Assembly: GCF_002968335.2 (NCBI RefSeq)
Contig: NZ_CP134398.1
Span: forward strand, 434,001 to 498,000
Direction of reading: 5' to 3'
DNA: 64,000 nucleotides
DNA from: Mycobacterium sp. ITM-2016-00316
GTDB taxonomy: Bacteria > Actinomycetota > Actinomycetes > Mycobacteriales > Mycobacteriaceae
The position numbers were made by a program, and so were the translations under genes. Positions 7,888-18,682 of the stretch are shown here, one piece after another (within the stretch, counting starts at the first letter, position 1; each line of letters begins with the position of its first letter). The notes below the pieces were generated by a model. The model ran no database searches, had not been told where the DNA came from, and was given only the letters and a program-made list of their open reading frames with translations.

Positions 7888-7906
7888 TTAGCCTAGGCAT
7901 ACTTAA
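7888..7906. promoter_or_regulatory. IdeR-type iron box 2 upstream of eccA3
   Basis: TTAGCCTAGGCATACTTAA matches the 19-bp iron-box consensus at 14 positions. Its centre is exactly 30 bp (about three helical turns) from that of box 1, so two IdeR dimers could sit on the same face of the helix. A GTTAGCCTA core overlaps its left half. Confidence 0.65.
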
Positions 7907-7946
7907 GGAGACGGCAGGGGGGCGTGCGCTTCTTTGCGAATGACAT

Positions 7947-9785
7947 ATGGATACGGTCAGTGACACGCTCACCTCGAGCGTAGGGGGAACACGCGTCGAT
8001 CGCGACGTGGTGAACAGGTTTGCGACCTGTTGTCGATCGCTGGGCCTGTCGGTCAACGACCGGCAGCGGCCCGCGGACCTGGCCGCCGCGCGCTCGGGAT
8101 TCACCGAGCTGACCCGAATCGCCCGCGAACAGTGCGATGCCTGGATCGGCCTGGCGGCCGCCGGTGCCGGCGACAACTCCGCACGTGTCATCGCCACCAT
8201 CTGGCGCACCCTGGGCACCATCGGCGCGCTCACCCGCGAAATCGAGCTGGGCGCCGAGGATCTCGGGTTCACCTACGACACCGGCCTGTACCTGCAGTTC
8301 CGGGCGACCAGCCGCGACGATATCGCGCTGGCGTATGCGGCCACCCTCGGCGAGGCCGGCGAGTTCGCCGAGGCCGACCAGCTTGTCGAGGAACTGATCT
8401 CACGCCGTCCCGCCTGGCTGCAGGCGCGCTGGGTCCGGGTCGCGCTCTATCACCGCAGCCGGCGCTGGTCGGATGTGGTGCGCACCCTCACTCCGATCGT
8501 CAACGATCCCAAACTCGACGAGCACTACGCCCACGCGGCCAGGGTGACCCTTGCCATCGCGCTGGCACACCTCGCAATGTTCGCTCCCGCGCTGTCGCAC
8601 CTGGAGAATCCGGAAGGTCCGGTCGCTGTCGCCGCCGTCGACGGTGGTCTGGTGAAGGGGTTGTGCCTGCGGGCGCAAGGTGAGGACGACGAGGCCGCCG
8701 ACGTGCTGGCCGAACTGTACGCCGCCAACCCGGAACACGTCGGGGTCCAAGAGGCGTTGTCGGACAAGTCATTCGGGCTGGACACCACCACCGCCGCGCG
8801 GATCGAGGCACGCAGCAATCCGTGGGATCCCGCGACCGAACCGGGCGAGTCAGATTTCGTCGACCCGGGTGCCAAGGAACGCAAGGCGCACCTGCTGATC
8901 GAAGCCGAGGCCGAACTGGCCGAGTTCATCGGTCTCGAAGAGGTCAAGTATCAGGTGGCGCGTCTGAAAAGCTCTGTGGCGATGTCGATCCGGCGTCAGG
9001 AACGCGGGCTGGCCGTGGCCCAGCGCACCAACCATCTGGTCTTCGCCGGCCCGCCGGGAACCGGTAAGACCACCATTGCCCGGGTGGTCGCCAAGATCTA
9101 CTGCGGGCTCGGCCTGCTGAAGAAGGAGACGGTGCGCGAGGTGCACCGCGCCGACCTGATCGGCCAGCACATCGGCGAGACCGAAGCCAAGACGAACGCC
9201 ATCATCGACAGCGCACTGGACGGGGTGCTGTTCCTCGATGAGGCGTATGCCCTGGTGTCCACCGGCGCCAAGAACGATTTCGGCCTCGTCGCCATCGACA
9301 CCTTGCTGGCCAGGATGGAGAACGACCGCGATCGGTTGGTCGTCATCGTCGCCGGCTACCGCGCCGACCTCGATCGCTTCCTGGACACCAACGAAGGCTT
9401 GCGGTCCCGCTTCACCCGCAGCATCGACTTCCCGTCCTACAGCGCACCGGAACTCGTCGAGATGGCGACCCGGATGGCCGAGAAGCGGGACAGCGTCTTC
9501 GAACAGGTTGCCCACGACGAGATGGAGACGCTGTTCGCCCATCTGGCCGCCAGCACCACTCCGGATGCCACCGGCACCGCGCGGCGCAGCCTCGACATCG
9601 CCGGTAACGGCCGATTCGTCCGAAACCTCGTCGAGCGTTCCGAAGAGGAACGCGAATACCGATTGGACCACTCAGATTCCGACGACTTCACCGACGAAGA
9701 ACTGATGGCGATCACCGCTGAGGACGTGAGCCGCTCGGCGGCCCCGTTGCTGCGTGGTCTCGGACTGTCGGTGCCGCAGAAATGA
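7947..9785 (+). CDS. eccA3: ESX-3 AAA+ ATPase EccA3
   Basis: A 612-residue cytosolic AAA+ ATPase of the CbbX/CFXQ class. The N-terminal half (about 20-300) is a helical TPR-like domain used to bind ESX substrates. The C-terminal half carries Walker A GPPGTGKTT (368-376) and Walker B VLFLDEAYA (about 427-435). It is thought to act on secretion substrates and EspG complexes. ATG 7947 is the first possible start in this frame (a stop lies at 7941), but no Shine-Dalgarno is seen close by. A GTG-GTG pair near 8009 preceded by GGGGG is an alternative. It is the first gene of the ESX-3 operon, downstream of two iron boxes, and overlaps eccB3 by 4 nt. Confidence 0.95.
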   Translation: MDTVSDTLTSSVGGTRVDRDVVNRFATCCRSLGLSVNDRQRPADLAAARSGFTELTRIAREQCDAWIGLAAAGAGDNSARVIATIWRTLGTIGALTREIELGAEDLGFTYDTGLYLQFRATSRDDIALAYAATLGEAGEFAEADQLVEELISRRPAWLQARWVRVALYHRSRRWSDVVRTLTPIVNDPKLDEHYAHAARVTLAIALAHLAMFAPALSHLENPEGPVAVAAVDGGLVKGLCLRAQGEDDEAADVLAELYAANPEHVGVQEALSDKSFGLDTTTAARIEARSNPWDPATEPGESDFVDPGAKERKAHLLIEAEAELAEFIGLEEVKYQVARLKSSVAMSIRRQERGLAVAQRTNHLVFAGPPGTGKTTIARVVAKIYCGLGLLKKETVREVHRADLIGQHIGETEAKTNAIIDSALDGVLFLDEAYALVSTGAKNDFGLVAIDTLLARMENDRDRLVVIVAGYRADLDRFLDTNEGLRSRFTRSIDFPSYSAPELVEMATRMAEKRDSVFEQVAHDEMETLFAHLAASTTPDATGTARRSLDIAGNGRFVRNLVERSEEEREYRLDHSDSDDFTDEELMAITAEDVSRSAAPLLRGLGLSVPQK

Positions 9786-11329
9786 GTGATAGCCCAGAGG
9801 ACCGCCGCGAATTCACCTCGCGCACACCGGTCAACGAGAACCCCGAACGCATCGTGCACCGGCGCGGCTTCGTCACCCGCCACCAGGTGTCGGGTTGGCG
9901 ATTCGTCATGCGCCGCATCGCGTCCGGCGTCGCGCTGCACGACACCCGGATGCTCGTCGACCCGCTGCGCACCCAGAACCGCGCAGTGCTCGTCGGCGCC
10001 CTGGTCTCGGTCACCGTCGTCGCAGGCTGCTTCGTGTTCTCCCTGATCCGTCCCGGCGGTGACGCGGGAAGCTCGACCATCCTGGCCGACCGCGACACCT
10101 CCGCGCTGTATGTGCGCATCGGTGACGTGGTGCACCCTGCGCTCAACCTCACCTCGGCCCGGCTGATCGCCGGTCAGGCCGACAACCCCACCACGGTCAA
10201 GAGCAGCGAGATCGACAAATTCTCCCGCGGCAACCTGATCGGTATCCCCGGCGCCCCGGAACGCATGGTGCAGAACACCTCCCGTGACGCCAACTGGACG
10301 GTGTGCGATGCCGTCTCCGGCAGCGCCACCGGGGTCACCCTGATCGCCGGCACGCCGGATCAGCAGGGGGAGCGGGCCGCCACGCTGCCCGGCGACCGCG
10401 CGGTCCTCGTGCAGAACGTCGGCGGCGTGCATGCGGGCACCTGGCTGCTGTGGAACGGCAAGCGCAGCCCGATCGACCTCGGCAACCGTGCCGTCACCGA
10501 CGCCCTCGGGCTCGGCGCCGACATCCCCACGCCGCGGGTGATCGCGCCCGGGCTGTTCAACGCCATCCCGGAGTCCGCACCGCTGGTCGCCCCGGCGCTG
10601 CCGGGCGCCGGTGAGCCGCCGCGCTTCGCGCTGCCCGTCCCGGCCCCGGTCGGCGCGGTCGTCGCCGCCTACGAAGCCGACAACACCATCCGCTACTTCG
10701 CGGTGCACGCCGACGGACTGCAGCAGGTGTCACCGGTGCTGGCCGCGATCCTGCGCAACTCCAATTCCTATGGGCTGCAGCAACCGCCGCGTCTGGGTGC
10801 CGACGACGTGGCGAAGCTGCCCGTCGTCGGGGGTATCGACACCAACGCCTACCCGGTAGACGAGGTCAGCCTGGTCGAGTCCGGTCCGGCCCCGGTCACC
10901 TGCGCCTACTGGTCCAAGCCCGCCGATGCGACCGAGAGCTCGCTGAGCCTGCTCTCCGGTGCCGCGCTGCCGCTGCCCGACGGGTTGCGGACCGTGGACC
11001 TGGTCGGTGCCGGTGGTGGATCGACCGCCAACCGGGTGGCGCTGACGCCCGGCAGCGGCTATTTCGTGCAGGCGACCGGCTCCGACGCCGGCGCACCATC
11101 GGCCGGATCGGCCTTCTGGGTCAGCGATACCGGCGTGCGGTACGGCGTGGACACCTCCGGTGACGCCAAAACGGTTGCCGCGCTGGGCCTGACGCCGCCC
11201 CCCTTGGCGGTGCCGTGGTCGGTGCTCGCGCAGTTCGCGGCCGGTCCCACCCTTTCCAGGGCTGATGCGCTCGTCGCGCACGATGCCGTGTCGTCCGCGG
11301 TCGCGTCCGGCCGCGAGGGAGAAAACTGA
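9782..11329 (+). CDS. eccB3: ESX-3 membrane component EccB3
   Basis: A 515-residue protein with a short cytosolic N-terminus, one transmembrane helix (about 69-89) and a large periplasmic domain. This is the standard EccB layout. Together with EccC, EccD and EccE it forms the inner-membrane core of the type VII secretion complex, and EccB proteins may have a weak ATPase activity. The N-terminal [14 protein letters not shown] segment is the family's signature before the membrane helix. ATG 9782 overlaps the eccA3 stop as ATGA, so translation is coupled. Its length is close to that of M. tuberculosis EccB3. Confidence 0.95.
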   Translation: MSDSPEDRREFTSRTPVNENPERIVHRRGFVTRHQVSGWRFVMRRIASGVALHDTRMLVDPLRTQNRAVLVGALVSVTVVAGCFVFSLIRPGGDAGSSTILADRDTSALYVRIGDVVHPALNLTSARLIAGQADNPTTVKSSEIDKFSRGNLIGIPGAPERMVQNTSRDANWTVCDAVSGSATGVTLIAGTPDQQGERAATLPGDRAVLVQNVGGVHAGTWLLWNGKRSPIDLGNRAVTDALGLGADIPTPRVIAPGLFNAIPESAPLVAPALPGAGEPPRFALPVPAPVGAVVAAYEADNTIRYFAVHADGLQQVSPVLAAILRNSNSYGLQQPPRLGADDVAKLPVVGGIDTNAYPVDEVSLVESGPAPVTCAYWSKPADATESSLSLLSGAALPLPDGLRTVDLVGAGGGSTANRVALTPGSGYFVQATGSDAGAPSAGSAFWVSDTGVRYGVDTSGDAKTVAALGLTPPPLAVPWSVLAQFAAGPTLSRADALVAHDAVSSAVASGREGEN

Positions 11330-14300
11330 TGAGTCGCTTGATCTTCGAGGCTCGCCGCCGCCTGCCCGCCCCGGAGGCGCGCAAGGGCACCATCACCATC
11401 GAGGCGCCGCCGTCGCTGCCCCGGCTGGTGCCGCCGTCGCTGCTGCGCCGGGTGCTGCCCTACCTGATCGTCATCCTGATCGTGGGCATGATCGTGGCGC
11501 TGTTCGCGACCGGCATGCGGATGATCTCACCGACGATGCTGTTCTTCCCGTTCGTGCTGCTGCTCGCCGCGACCGCGCTCTACCGCGGATCCGACAACAA
11601 GCTACGCACCGAGGAGGTCGACGCCGAACGCGCCGACTACCTGCGCTACCTGTCGGTGGTCCGCGACAACGTCCGCGCGCAGGCCGCCGATCAGCGGGCC
11701 GCGCTGGAGTGGTCGCACCCCGAGCCGGATCTGCTCGCCGCGGTGCCCGGCACCCGCAGGCAGTGGGAGCGCGACCCCCGCGACGCCGATTTCCTGGTGG
11801 TGCGGACCGGTCTGACCGACGTGCCGTTGAACACGGCGCTACGGGTCAAGGACGCCGCCGACGAGATCGACCTGGAACCGGTGGCGCACACCACCCTGCG
11901 CGGACTGCTCGATGTGCACCGCACGGTGCGCAACGCGCCGACCGGGATCGATCTGGCCAAGGTTTCCCGCATCACCGTGCTCGGTGAGCCCGACGAGGTC
12001 CGCGACGCCCTGCGCGCCTGGGTCGCCCAGGCCGTCACCTGGCATGACCCGGCCGTGCTCGGCGTGGCGCTGGGCACCCCGGACCTGGAGGCACCGGACT
12101 GGTCCTGGTTGAAGTGGCTGCCGCACACCGATGTCCCCGGCAAGGCCGACGGAGTCGGCCCGGCCCGCTACCTGGCCACCACCGCAGACGCCCTGCACGG
12201 CCTGCTGGCCCCGGTGCTCGACGAGCGCGACGCGTTCAGCGGCGCCGCACTGGCCTCGGGCAAGCACCTGCTGGTGTTGCTCGACGATCCCGACGCCGAT
12301 CCCGACGCCGTCGTCGGACGCACCGGCGCAGCGGGTGTCACCCTGATCCACCGGTCGGCCAAAGAGCCGCACCGCGAGCAGTACTCGGACCCGGAGCGGC
12401 CCATCCTGAAGATCGCCGACGGCAGGATCGAGCGCTGGCAGACCGGGGGCTGGCAGCCCTACGTCGACACCGCGGACGCGTTCTCCGGCGCGCAGGCCGC
12501 GCATCTGGCCCGCCGACTGGCCCGCTGGGACACCAACCCGGAGCAGGCCCGTACGGCAGCCACCGGCGCCACGACCTTCACCACGCTGTTCGGCATCCCG
12601 GACGCCTCCGCGCTCGACGTGGCCGCACTGTGGGCCCCGCGGCACCGCGACGAGGAACTGCGGGTGCCCATCGGGGTCACCGCGACCGGCGAACCGCTGA
12701 TCTTCGATCTCAAGGATGAGGCCGAGGGCGGGATGGGCCCGCACGGCCTGATGATCGGTATGACCGGCTCCGGCAAGTCCCAGACCCTGATGTCGATCCT
12801 GTTGTCGCTGCTCACCACGCACTCCGCGGAGCGGCTCATCGTCATCTACGCCGACTTCAAGGGTGAGGCCGGCGCCGATATCTTCCGGCACTTCCCGCAG
12901 GTCGTGGCGGTCATCTCGAACATGGCCGAAAAGCGGTCGTTGGCAGATCGTTTCGCGGACACCCTGCGCGGTGAGGTGGCCCGGCGTGAGCAGCTGCTCA
13001 AGGAGGCGGGCCGCACCGTGCAGGGCAGCGCCTTCAACTCGGTCACCGAGTACGAAGCCGCGATCGCCGCCGGCCACGACCTGGCGCCGATCCCGACGCT
13101 GTTCGTGGTGGCCGACGAGTTCACGCTGATGCTGGCCGAGCACCCCGAGTACGCGGAGCTGTTCGACTACGTCGCCCGCAAGGGCCGCTCGTTCCGCATC
13201 CACATCTTGTTCGCGTCACAGACGCTGGATGTGGGCCGTATCAAGGACATCGACAAGAACACCTCGTACCGGATCGGCCTCAAGGTGGCCAGTCCGTCGA
13301 TCAGCCGTCAGATCATCGGCACCGAGGATGCCTTCCAGATCGAGTCGGGCCGCGAGCACAAGGGTGAGGGATTCCTGGTGCCGGCGCCCGGCGCGAACCC
13401 GATCAAGTTCCGCAGCACCTACGTCGACGGGATCTACGACCCGCCGCGCACCGGACACTCCGTGGTCGTGCATTCGGTGCCCGAGCCGCAGCTGTTCACC
13501 GCGGGCTGGGTGGAGCCGGCACCGGACACCGTCATCCGCTCCGGTGAGGTCGAGGACGTCCCGCCGCCGCGCAAGCTGATCGCCACCATCGGAGACCAGC
13601 TGGCCAACTACGGTCCGCGCGCCCCACAGCTGTGGCTGCCCCCGCTGGAGGAGGCCATCCCCCTCGTCGACCTGCTGGCGCGCACCGAGATCGGTGAACG
13701 GCAATGGCGCTGGCCGCTCGGCGAGATCGACAAGCCCTTCGAGATGCGCCGCGATGCGCTGGTGTTCGACGCCGGCACCGCGGCGGGCAACCTGCTGATC
13801 CACGGCGGGCCGAAATCGGGCAAGTCGACTGCTCTGCAGACGTTCATGCTGTCGGCCGCGGCGCTGCACGCACCCGGAGAGGTCAGCTTCTACTGCCTGG
13901 ACTACGGCGGCGGCCAGCTGCGCGCGGTCGCCGACCTGGCCCATGTGGGCGCCGTCGCGACACCGCTGGAACCCGAACTGATTCGGCGTACCTTCGCCGA
14001 ACTGGAGCAGCTGCTGCGCACCCGTCAGGAGACCGGTGCACGATCGGGCTCGGGCGGCTACCAGGACGGCTACGGCGAAGTCTTCCTGCTGATCGACAAC
14101 CTGTATGCGTTCAGCCGCGACAACATCGACACCTTCAACACCCGCAACCCGCTGCTGGCCCGGGTCACCGAGCTGGTCAACGCCGGGCTGTCCTATGGCA
14201 TCCACGTCGTGATCACCACCCCGAACTGGCTCGAGGTGCCGCTGGCCATGCGTGACGGCCTCGGGCTGCGACTTGAGCTCAAGCTCAACGACTCCCATGA

Positions 14301-15285
14301 CAGCAATGTCCGGGTGGTCGGCGCGCTGACCCGGCCGGCCGACAGTGTGCCCGCCGATCAACCGGGACGCGGCCTGACGATGGCCGCCGAACACTTCCTG
14401 TTCGCCGCGCCGGACCTGCGCGATATCGCGGTCATCAACGCCCGACATCCCGGCGAGCGCGCCCCGGCGATCCGGTTGCTGCCCACCCAGCTCAGCCCGG
14501 TCGCCGTCGGCAGGGTCTACGTGGGGCCCGAGCAGGTGGTCATCGGTCAGCGTGAGGAAGACCTGCGTCCGGTCGCGATCGATTTCGCGCGCAACCCGCT
14601 GATGATGGTGTTCGGCGACAGCAGGTCGGGCAAGACCACCCTGCTGCGGCATCTGATCCGCAGCATCCGGGACAACTCGACCGCGGATCAGGTCGCGTTC
14701 ACGGTCATCGACCGGCGGCTGCACCTGGTGGAGGAGCCGCTGTTCCCCGACAACGAATACACGCCGAACATCGACCGGATCACCCCGGCGATGCTGGGCT
14801 TGTCCGGGCTCATCGAGAAGCGCCGCCCGCCGGCCGGACTGTCCTCGGAAGACCTGCGTCACTGGAGCTTCGAGGGTCAGACCCACTATCTGATCATCGA
14901 CGACGTCGACCAGATCCCGGATGGTCCCGCGGTCAGCGGACCGTATGCCGGACAGCGGCCGTGGAGCCCGTTGCTGGGGCTGCTGGCCGAGGCCGGGGAC
15001 CTCGGTCTGCGCGTCATCGTCACCGCCAGGGCCAGTGGATCGGCGCACGCGGTGATGACCGCGCCGTTGTTGCGCCGCCTCAACGACCTGCAGGCGACTA
15101 CCGTGATGTTGTCGGGCAGTCCGGCCGACGGAGGCAAACTCCGCGGCATGCGTTTCAGCAGGCTGCCGGCGGGCCGGGCGATGCTGCTCGGCGACAGCGA
15201 AGAGGCGACCTACGTCCAACTGGTGAATCCGCTCGTGCCCGAGGGAGTTTCACCTGCCAGCGCGAACGGAAAGGAATACAGCTGA
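11329..15285 (+). CDS. eccC3: ESX-3 FtsK/SpoIIIE-type ATPase EccC3 (single chain)
   Basis: The 1318-residue motor of ESX-3. Two transmembrane helices (about 42-62 and 68-84) are followed by a linker domain and three FtsK/SpoIIIE ATPase domains. Their Walker A motifs are GMTGSGKS (477-484), GGPKSGKS (826-833) and GDSRSGKT (1096-1103). The first domain is the main active motor in EccC proteins; the second and third bind substrate signals. ESX-3 keeps EccC as one protein, unlike the split EccCa/EccCb of ESX-1. The ATG shares one base with the eccB3 stop (TGATG). Confidence 0.96.
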   Translation: MSRLIFEARRRLPAPEARKGTITIEAPPSLPRLVPPSLLRRVLPYLIVILIVGMIVALFATGMRMISPTMLFFPFVLLLAATALYRGSDNKLRTEEVDAERADYLRYLSVVRDNVRAQAADQRAALEWSHPEPDLLAAVPGTRRQWERDPRDADFLVVRTGLTDVPLNTALRVKDAADEIDLEPVAHTTLRGLLDVHRTVRNAPTGIDLAKVSRITVLGEPDEVRDALRAWVAQAVTWHDPAVLGVALGTPDLEAPDWSWLKWLPHTDVPGKADGVGPARYLATTADALHGLLAPVLDERDAFSGAALASGKHLLVLLDDPDADPDAVVGRTGAAGVTLIHRSAKEPHREQYSDPERPILKIADGRIERWQTGGWQPYVDTADAFSGAQAAHLARRLARWDTNPEQARTAATGATTFTTLFGIPDASALDVAALWAPRHRDEELRVPIGVTATGEPLIFDLKDEAEGGMGPHGLMIGMTGSGKSQTLMSILLSLLTTHSAERLIVIYADFKGEAGADIFRHFPQVVAVISNMAEKRSLADRFADTLRGEVARREQLLKEAGRTVQGSAFNSVTEYEAAIAAGHDLAPIPTLFVVADEFTLMLAEHPEYAELFDYVARKGRSFRIHILFASQTLDVGRIKDIDKNTSYRIGLKVASPSISRQIIGTEDAFQIESGREHKGEGFLVPAPGANPIKFRSTYVDGIYDPPRTGHSVVVHSVPEPQLFTAGWVEPAPDTVIRSGEVEDVPPPRKLIATIGDQLANYGPRAPQLWLPPLEEAIPLVDLLARTEIGERQWRWPLGEIDKPFEMRRDALVFDAGTAAGNLLIHGGPKSGKSTALQTFMLSAAALHAPGEVSFYCLDYGGGQLRAVADLAHVGAVATPLEPELIRRTFAELEQLLRTRQETGARSGSGGYQDGYGEVFLLIDNLYAFSRDNIDTFNTRNPLLARVTELVNAGLSYGIHVVITTPNWLEVPLAMRDGLGLRLELKLNDSHDSNVRVVGALTRPADSVPADQPGRGLTMAAEHFLFAAPDLRDIAVINARHPGERAPAIRLLPTQLSPVAVGRVYVGPEQVVIGQREEDLRPVAIDFARNPLMMVFGDSRSGKTTLLRHLIRSIRDNSTADQVAFTVIDRRLHLVEEPLFPDNEYTPNIDRITPAMLGLSGLIEKRRPPAGLSSEDLRHWSFEGQTHYLIIDDVDQIPDGPAVSGPYAGQRPWSPLLGLLAEAGDLGLRVIVTARASGSAHAVMTAPLLRRLNDLQATTVMLSGSPADGGKLRGMRFSRLPAGRAMLLGDSEEATYVQLVNPLVPEGVSPASANGKEYS

Positions 15286-15596
15286 TGACTCTGCGTGTGG
15301 TCCCCGAGGGATTGGCCGCCGCCGGTTCGGCGGTGGAAGCGCTGACCGCGCGGCTGGCCGCCGCGCACGCCGCCGCGGCGCCGCTGGTGAACGTCGTGGT
15401 GCCGCCGGCCGCCGATCCGGTGTCCTTGCAGACGGCCGCCGGGTTCAGTGCCGCCGGTAACGAGCACAGCGCGGTCGCCGCGCTGGCCGTGGAGGAGCTG
15501 GGCCGCGCCGGGATGGGTGTCGCGCAGTCCGGCACCAGCTACGCCACCGGTGACGCGCAGGCCGCTTCGACGTACCTGATCGCGCGCGGCGGCTGA
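15285..15596 (+). CDS. PE5: PE family protein (PE5-like) of ESX-3
   Basis: A 103-residue protein that consists of a PE domain only, with Pro7-Glu8 in the starting [14 protein letters not shown]. It is an alpha-helical hairpin that dimerises with the PPE protein next door. The general type VII secretion signal YxxxD/E is present as YATGD (86-90). No variable tail follows, as in PE5 of M. tuberculosis. Its ATG shares one base with the eccC3 stop (TGATG), and PPE4 starts 1 nt after its stop, so the pair is made together. It is likely secreted through ESX-3 with help from EspG3. Confidence 0.93.
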   Translation: MTLRVVPEGLAAAGSAVEALTARLAAAHAAAAPLVNVVVPPAADPVSLQTAAGFSAAGNEHSAVAALAVEELGRAGMGVAQSGTSYATGDAQAASTYLIARGG

Positions 15597-15597
15597 G

Positions 15598-17151
15598 ATG
15601 ACCGCTCCTGTCTGGATGGCACTGCCACCCGAGGTTCATTCGGCGCTGCTCAGCAGCGGTCCGGGACCCGGGTCGCTGCTGGCCGCCGCGGGAGCCTGGC
15701 AGTCGCTGAGCACCGAGTATGCCTCCGCGGCAGCCGAACTGGTCGCCACCCTGGGAGGTGTGGCCGCCGGCGCCTGGGAGGGCCCGAGCTCCGAGCAGTA
15801 CGTCGCCGCCCATCAGCCCTACCTGCTCTGGCTGGCGCAGGCCAGCGCCAAGAGCGCGGTCGCCGCGGCCCAGCACGAGACGGCGGCAGCCGCGTACACC
15901 ACCGCCCTGGTCACCATGCCGACACTCGCCGAGCTCGCCGCCAACCATGCCCTGCACGGTGCGCTGCTGGCGACGAACTTCTTCGGTATCAACACAATCC
16001 CGATTGCGGTCACCGAAGCCGACTACATCCGGATGTGGATCCAGGCCGCCACCACGATGAGCACGTATCAGGCGGTGTCCGCGGCCACCGTCGCCGCGAC
16101 GCCGGTGCTGGAGCCCGCGCCCATGCTGCTGACCCCGGGCGTCGGTGAGGCGGGCAGCGCCGGTGCGGCGTCCACACAGCTGCTTGCGCAGGCGCAGGCC
16201 GTCAACTCCGCTGCTGCGCTCAATGATTCGAACTTCATCGTGCAGTTTCTGGAGCAGTACATCAAGTCGCTGCCCGGTGGTGACCTCATCCTGGAGTTCT
16301 TCCAGAACCCACTCGGCATCCTGCGCCAGATGCTGATCGACTTCGCGACGAATCCCTCGGCGGCACTGGTCACCTGGGGTCCGATGCTGTTCGCGCTCGC
16401 CTATCAGGCCATCCTGCAGCCGGTCGGTTGGGGCACCTGGATCGGTGTGTTCCTCTCGCCGTTGCTGATCCCGATCCTCGGCGGTATCGCGTTGGCGATG
16501 CTCGGCCTGCTGACACTGTTGCCGAAGTTCGACGACCTGCCGCCTTTGGATCTCGGTGAGGCTCCGGCCGCCCAACGCCCCGACGCCACGCTGCCGCTGG
16601 CCAGTGTTGCCCCGGCGGGTACCCCGACCGCGGCGGCGCCCGCGGCAGGCACCCCCGCATCGGCACCCGCGACCGCACCGGCCGCCGCACCTGCGGCCGC
16701 CGCGCCGGCGATGGCCTACGCCGTCTACGGCGGGCACCCGGGCGGCGGTTTCAGCCCGACCGTGCGTGACAGCACGTCCGCCAAGGCACCCGCGTCGGGA
16801 TCGTCGGCGGCCGTCGCCTCGGCTGCGGCACTGTCGGCGGCCGAGCGCCGGAAACGCCGTCGCAAGAAGGGCGGCGAGATCAAGGACCGCGCCTATGCCG
16901 ACGAATACATGGACTACGACCAGGATCCGGCACCGCGCGAACCACGCCCGGAGCCTCGGGTGACGGCCTCCGAGAAGAGTGCCGGACCGATCGGCTTCAC
17001 CGGGACCCTCACCAGGGACGGCACCGACGGCGCCGCCGGAATGACGGAGCTGACCGGGGATTCGTTCGGCAACGGGCCGACCAACCCCATGTTGCCCGGC
17101 TCCTGGAGTCCCGATGATCCTTCGGCGCCGGGAGGGGGACAGCACAACTGA
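15598..17151 (+). CDS. PPE4: PPE family protein (PPE4-like) of ESX-3
   Basis: A 517-residue PPE protein. The PPE domain occupies about residues 1-175, with Pro10-Pro11-Glu12 in VWMALPPEV and the WxG-like turn GAWEGPSS. The middle (about 215-320) contains hydrophobic segments. The end is a Pro/Ala-rich stretch followed by a basic [10 protein letters not shown] motif and an acidic Tyr-Asp tail. The long tail is typical of PPE4-type proteins rather than MPTR or SVP subclasses. Partner: the PE protein immediately upstream. It is the proposed EspG3 client; ESX-3 PE/PPE proteins are linked to siderophore-bound iron use. Confidence 0.93.
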   Translation: MTAPVWMALPPEVHSALLSSGPGPGSLLAAAGAWQSLSTEYASAAAELVATLGGVAAGAWEGPSSEQYVAAHQPYLLWLAQASAKSAVAAAQHETAAAAYTTALVTMPTLAELAANHALHGALLATNFFGINTIPIAVTEADYIRMWIQAATTMSTYQAVSAATVAATPVLEPAPMLLTPGVGEAGSAGAASTQLLAQAQAVNSAAALNDSNFIVQFLEQYIKSLPGGDLILEFFQNPLGILRQMLIDFATNPSAALVTWGPMLFALAYQAILQPVGWGTWIGVFLSPLLIPILGGIALAMLGLLTLLPKFDDLPPLDLGEAPAAQRPDATLPLASVAPAGTPTAAAPAAGTPASAPATAPAAAPAAAAPAMAYAVYGGHPGGGFSPTVRDSTSAKAPASGSSAAVASAAALSAAERRKRRRKKGGEIKDRAYADEYMDYDQDPAPREPRPEPRVTASEKSAGPIGFTGTLTRDGTDGAAGMTELTGDSFGNGPTNPMLPGSWSPDDPSAPGGGQHN

Positions 17152-17212
17152 GCACACCCCGGACACCCCAGATTCCAACGATTACCCGCAGATTCACCCG
17201 AAAGGAAATGCC

Positions 17213-17506
17213 ATGAGCATGCTCGACGCGCACATCCCCCAGCTGGTCGCCTCCGAGTCGGCGTTCGGCGCCAAGGCCGCGCTGATGCGCAGCACCATCG
17301 CCCAGGCCGAGCAGGCCGCCCAGGCCTCACAGGCCTTCCACATGGGCGAGTCCTCGGCCGCGTTCCAGGCCGCGCACGCCCGCTTCATCGAGGTCTCGGC
17401 CCGGGTGAACGCCCTGCTCGATATCGCCCAGGCCAACCTGGCCGATGCCGCGGGCACCTACGTCGCGCAGGACGCGGCGGCCGCCAGCACCTACACCTCC
17501 ATCTGA
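17213..17506 (+). CDS. esxG: ESX-3 secreted WXG100-family protein EsxG
   Basis: A 97-residue Esx protein, the same length as M. tuberculosis EsxG. As in that protein, the central turn has no WxG; it reads FHMGESSAAF. The C-terminus carries the secretion signal YxxxD as YVAQD before AAASTYTSI. It forms a tight 1:1 helical dimer with EsxH and is exported by ESX-3. The start is ATG 17213 with AAAGGAAA upstream; the open frame continues into the PPE4 tail but that part is not coding. A 61-nt gap separates it from PPE4. Confidence 0.95.
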   Translation: MSMLDAHIPQLVASESAFGAKAALMRSTIAQAEQAAQASQAFHMGESSAAFQAAHARFIEVSARVNALLDIAQANLADAAGTYVAQDAAAASTYTSI

Positions 17507-17533
17507 TAACGCAAGCCGACCAGGAGAATCCAC

Positions 17534-17821
17534 ATGTCGCAGATCATGTACAACTACCCGGCCATGCTCGCGCTGTCGGCCGAGATGAACGGTTTCGCAG
17601 GCGCGCTGAACGCCGTCGGTGCGGATATCGCCGCCGAGCAGGCCGCGCTGTCGGGCGCCTGGCAGGGCGACACCGGTATGACCTACCAGGCCTGGCAGGC
17701 CCAGTGGAACGCCAGCATGACCGAGCTGGTGCGTGCGTACCAGGCGATGGCGAGCACCCATGAGACCAACACCATGTCGATGAACGCCCGGGACCGGGCA
17801 GAGGGCGCCAAATGGGGATAG
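17534..17821 (+). CDS. esxH: ESX-3 secreted WXG100-family protein EsxH
   Basis: A 95-residue partner of EsxG with the WxG turn SAWQG-type motif as GAWQGDTG (41-48). It is very close to TB10.4 over YQAWQAQWN and the C-terminal RAEGAKWG. Of the zinc ligands described for M. tuberculosis EsxH (His14, His70, His76, Glu77), only His76 and Glu77 remain; position 14 is Leu and position 70 is Gln. Dimerisation residues look normal, so secretion with EsxG is expected. The gene starts 27 nt after esxG. The stop TAG is followed directly by the espG3 ATG. Confidence 0.95.
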   Translation: MSQIMYNYPAMLALSAEMNGFAGALNAVGADIAAEQAALSGAWQGDTGMTYQAWQAQWNASMTELVRAYQAMASTHETNTMSMNARDRAEGAKWG

Positions 17822-18682
17822 ATGGCTGCTAATGCGGTCGAGCTGACCGTCGAGCAGGCGTGGTTCATTGCAGAAGAGTTGGGCTGCGGCTCGTTCCCGT
17901 GGGTGCTGGCGATCACGCCGCCCTACAGCGAGCCGGCGGCCGCCGGGCAGTTCGCGGCCGACCGTGCCGCCGAGCTGACCGGGTTGGGAGTGATGTCCGG
18001 CAGCGGCGTCATCAACCCGGCTGTCGCCCAGTGGATTCAGCGGACCTGCCGGGCGCGGCAGTGGCTCGAGTTGAGAATCGTGGGGACCCGCGGCGATATG
18101 CTGCGTGGTCTGGTCGCGCGACACGACGAGACCTCGGTGGTCGTGCTGCGCAGCGGCGGGCTGGTGACCTTCACCGCGATGGAACTGCTACACCCGAACG
18201 ACCTGGTGCCGGTGCTCGTGGCCGGCCTGGCCGGGCGGCGCGCGGCGTCCTTCGACGATTTCACCGTACCCGTCCGCGCCGGGGCCCGTGCCGACGAGAA
18301 GCTGCGCGACGGGGCAGATCTGACCGAAGTGCTTGAATATCTGGCCATTCCGGCCTCGGCGCGGCCGGTGGTGGAGGCGGTGTTCACCGGCAGACGGAGC
18401 TACGTGGAGATCGTCGCGGGCGAACACCGCGACGGTCACCGGGTGAGCACCGAGGTCGGCGTCAGCGTCGTCGACTCCGAGGCCGGCCGCATCCTGGTGA
18501 GCCCCTCGAAAGCCTTCGACGGCGAATGGGTGTCCACGTTCGCACCCGGAACCGCGGCGGCCATCGCCGCCGCGGTCGACAGACTTATCGCAACACTGCC
18601 GCACGGATCGTGGTTTCCCGGCGCGCTTCAGAACCGAGATTTCGACCAGAGAACGGAAGACCGATGCCCGACAACACTGTGA
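17822..18682 (+). CDS. espG3: ESX-3 chaperone EspG3
   Basis: A 286-residue cytosolic protein of the EspG family. EspG binds the tip of the PE-PPE dimer of its own ESX system and keeps it soluble for export. It begins [20 protein letters not shown], which matches the family start, and contains the alternating beta-alpha pattern expected. Length agrees with other EspG3 proteins. The ATG follows the esxH stop with no spacer, and the 3' end overlaps eccD3, so all are co-translated. No catalytic motif is expected. Confidence 0.92.
   Translation: MAANAVELTVEQAWFIAEELGCGSFPWVLAITPPYSEPAAAGQFAADRAAELTGLGVMSGSGVINPAVAQWIQRTCRARQWLELRIVGTRGDMLRGLVARHDETSVVVLRSGGLVTFTAMELLHPNDLVPVLVAGLAGRRAASFDDFTVPVRAGARADEKLRDGADLTEVLEYLAIPASARPVVEAVFTGRRSYVEIVAGEHRDGHRVSTEVGVSVVDSEAGRILVSPSKAFDGEWVSTFAPGTAAAIAAAVDRLIATLPHGSWFPGALQNRDFDQRTEDRCPTTL

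Noticed and set aside
13216..15219. 667-codon minus-strand open frame opposite eccC3
   Set aside because: A shadow frame typical of high-GC codon bias; eccC3 on the other strand has three Walker motifs in this stretch.
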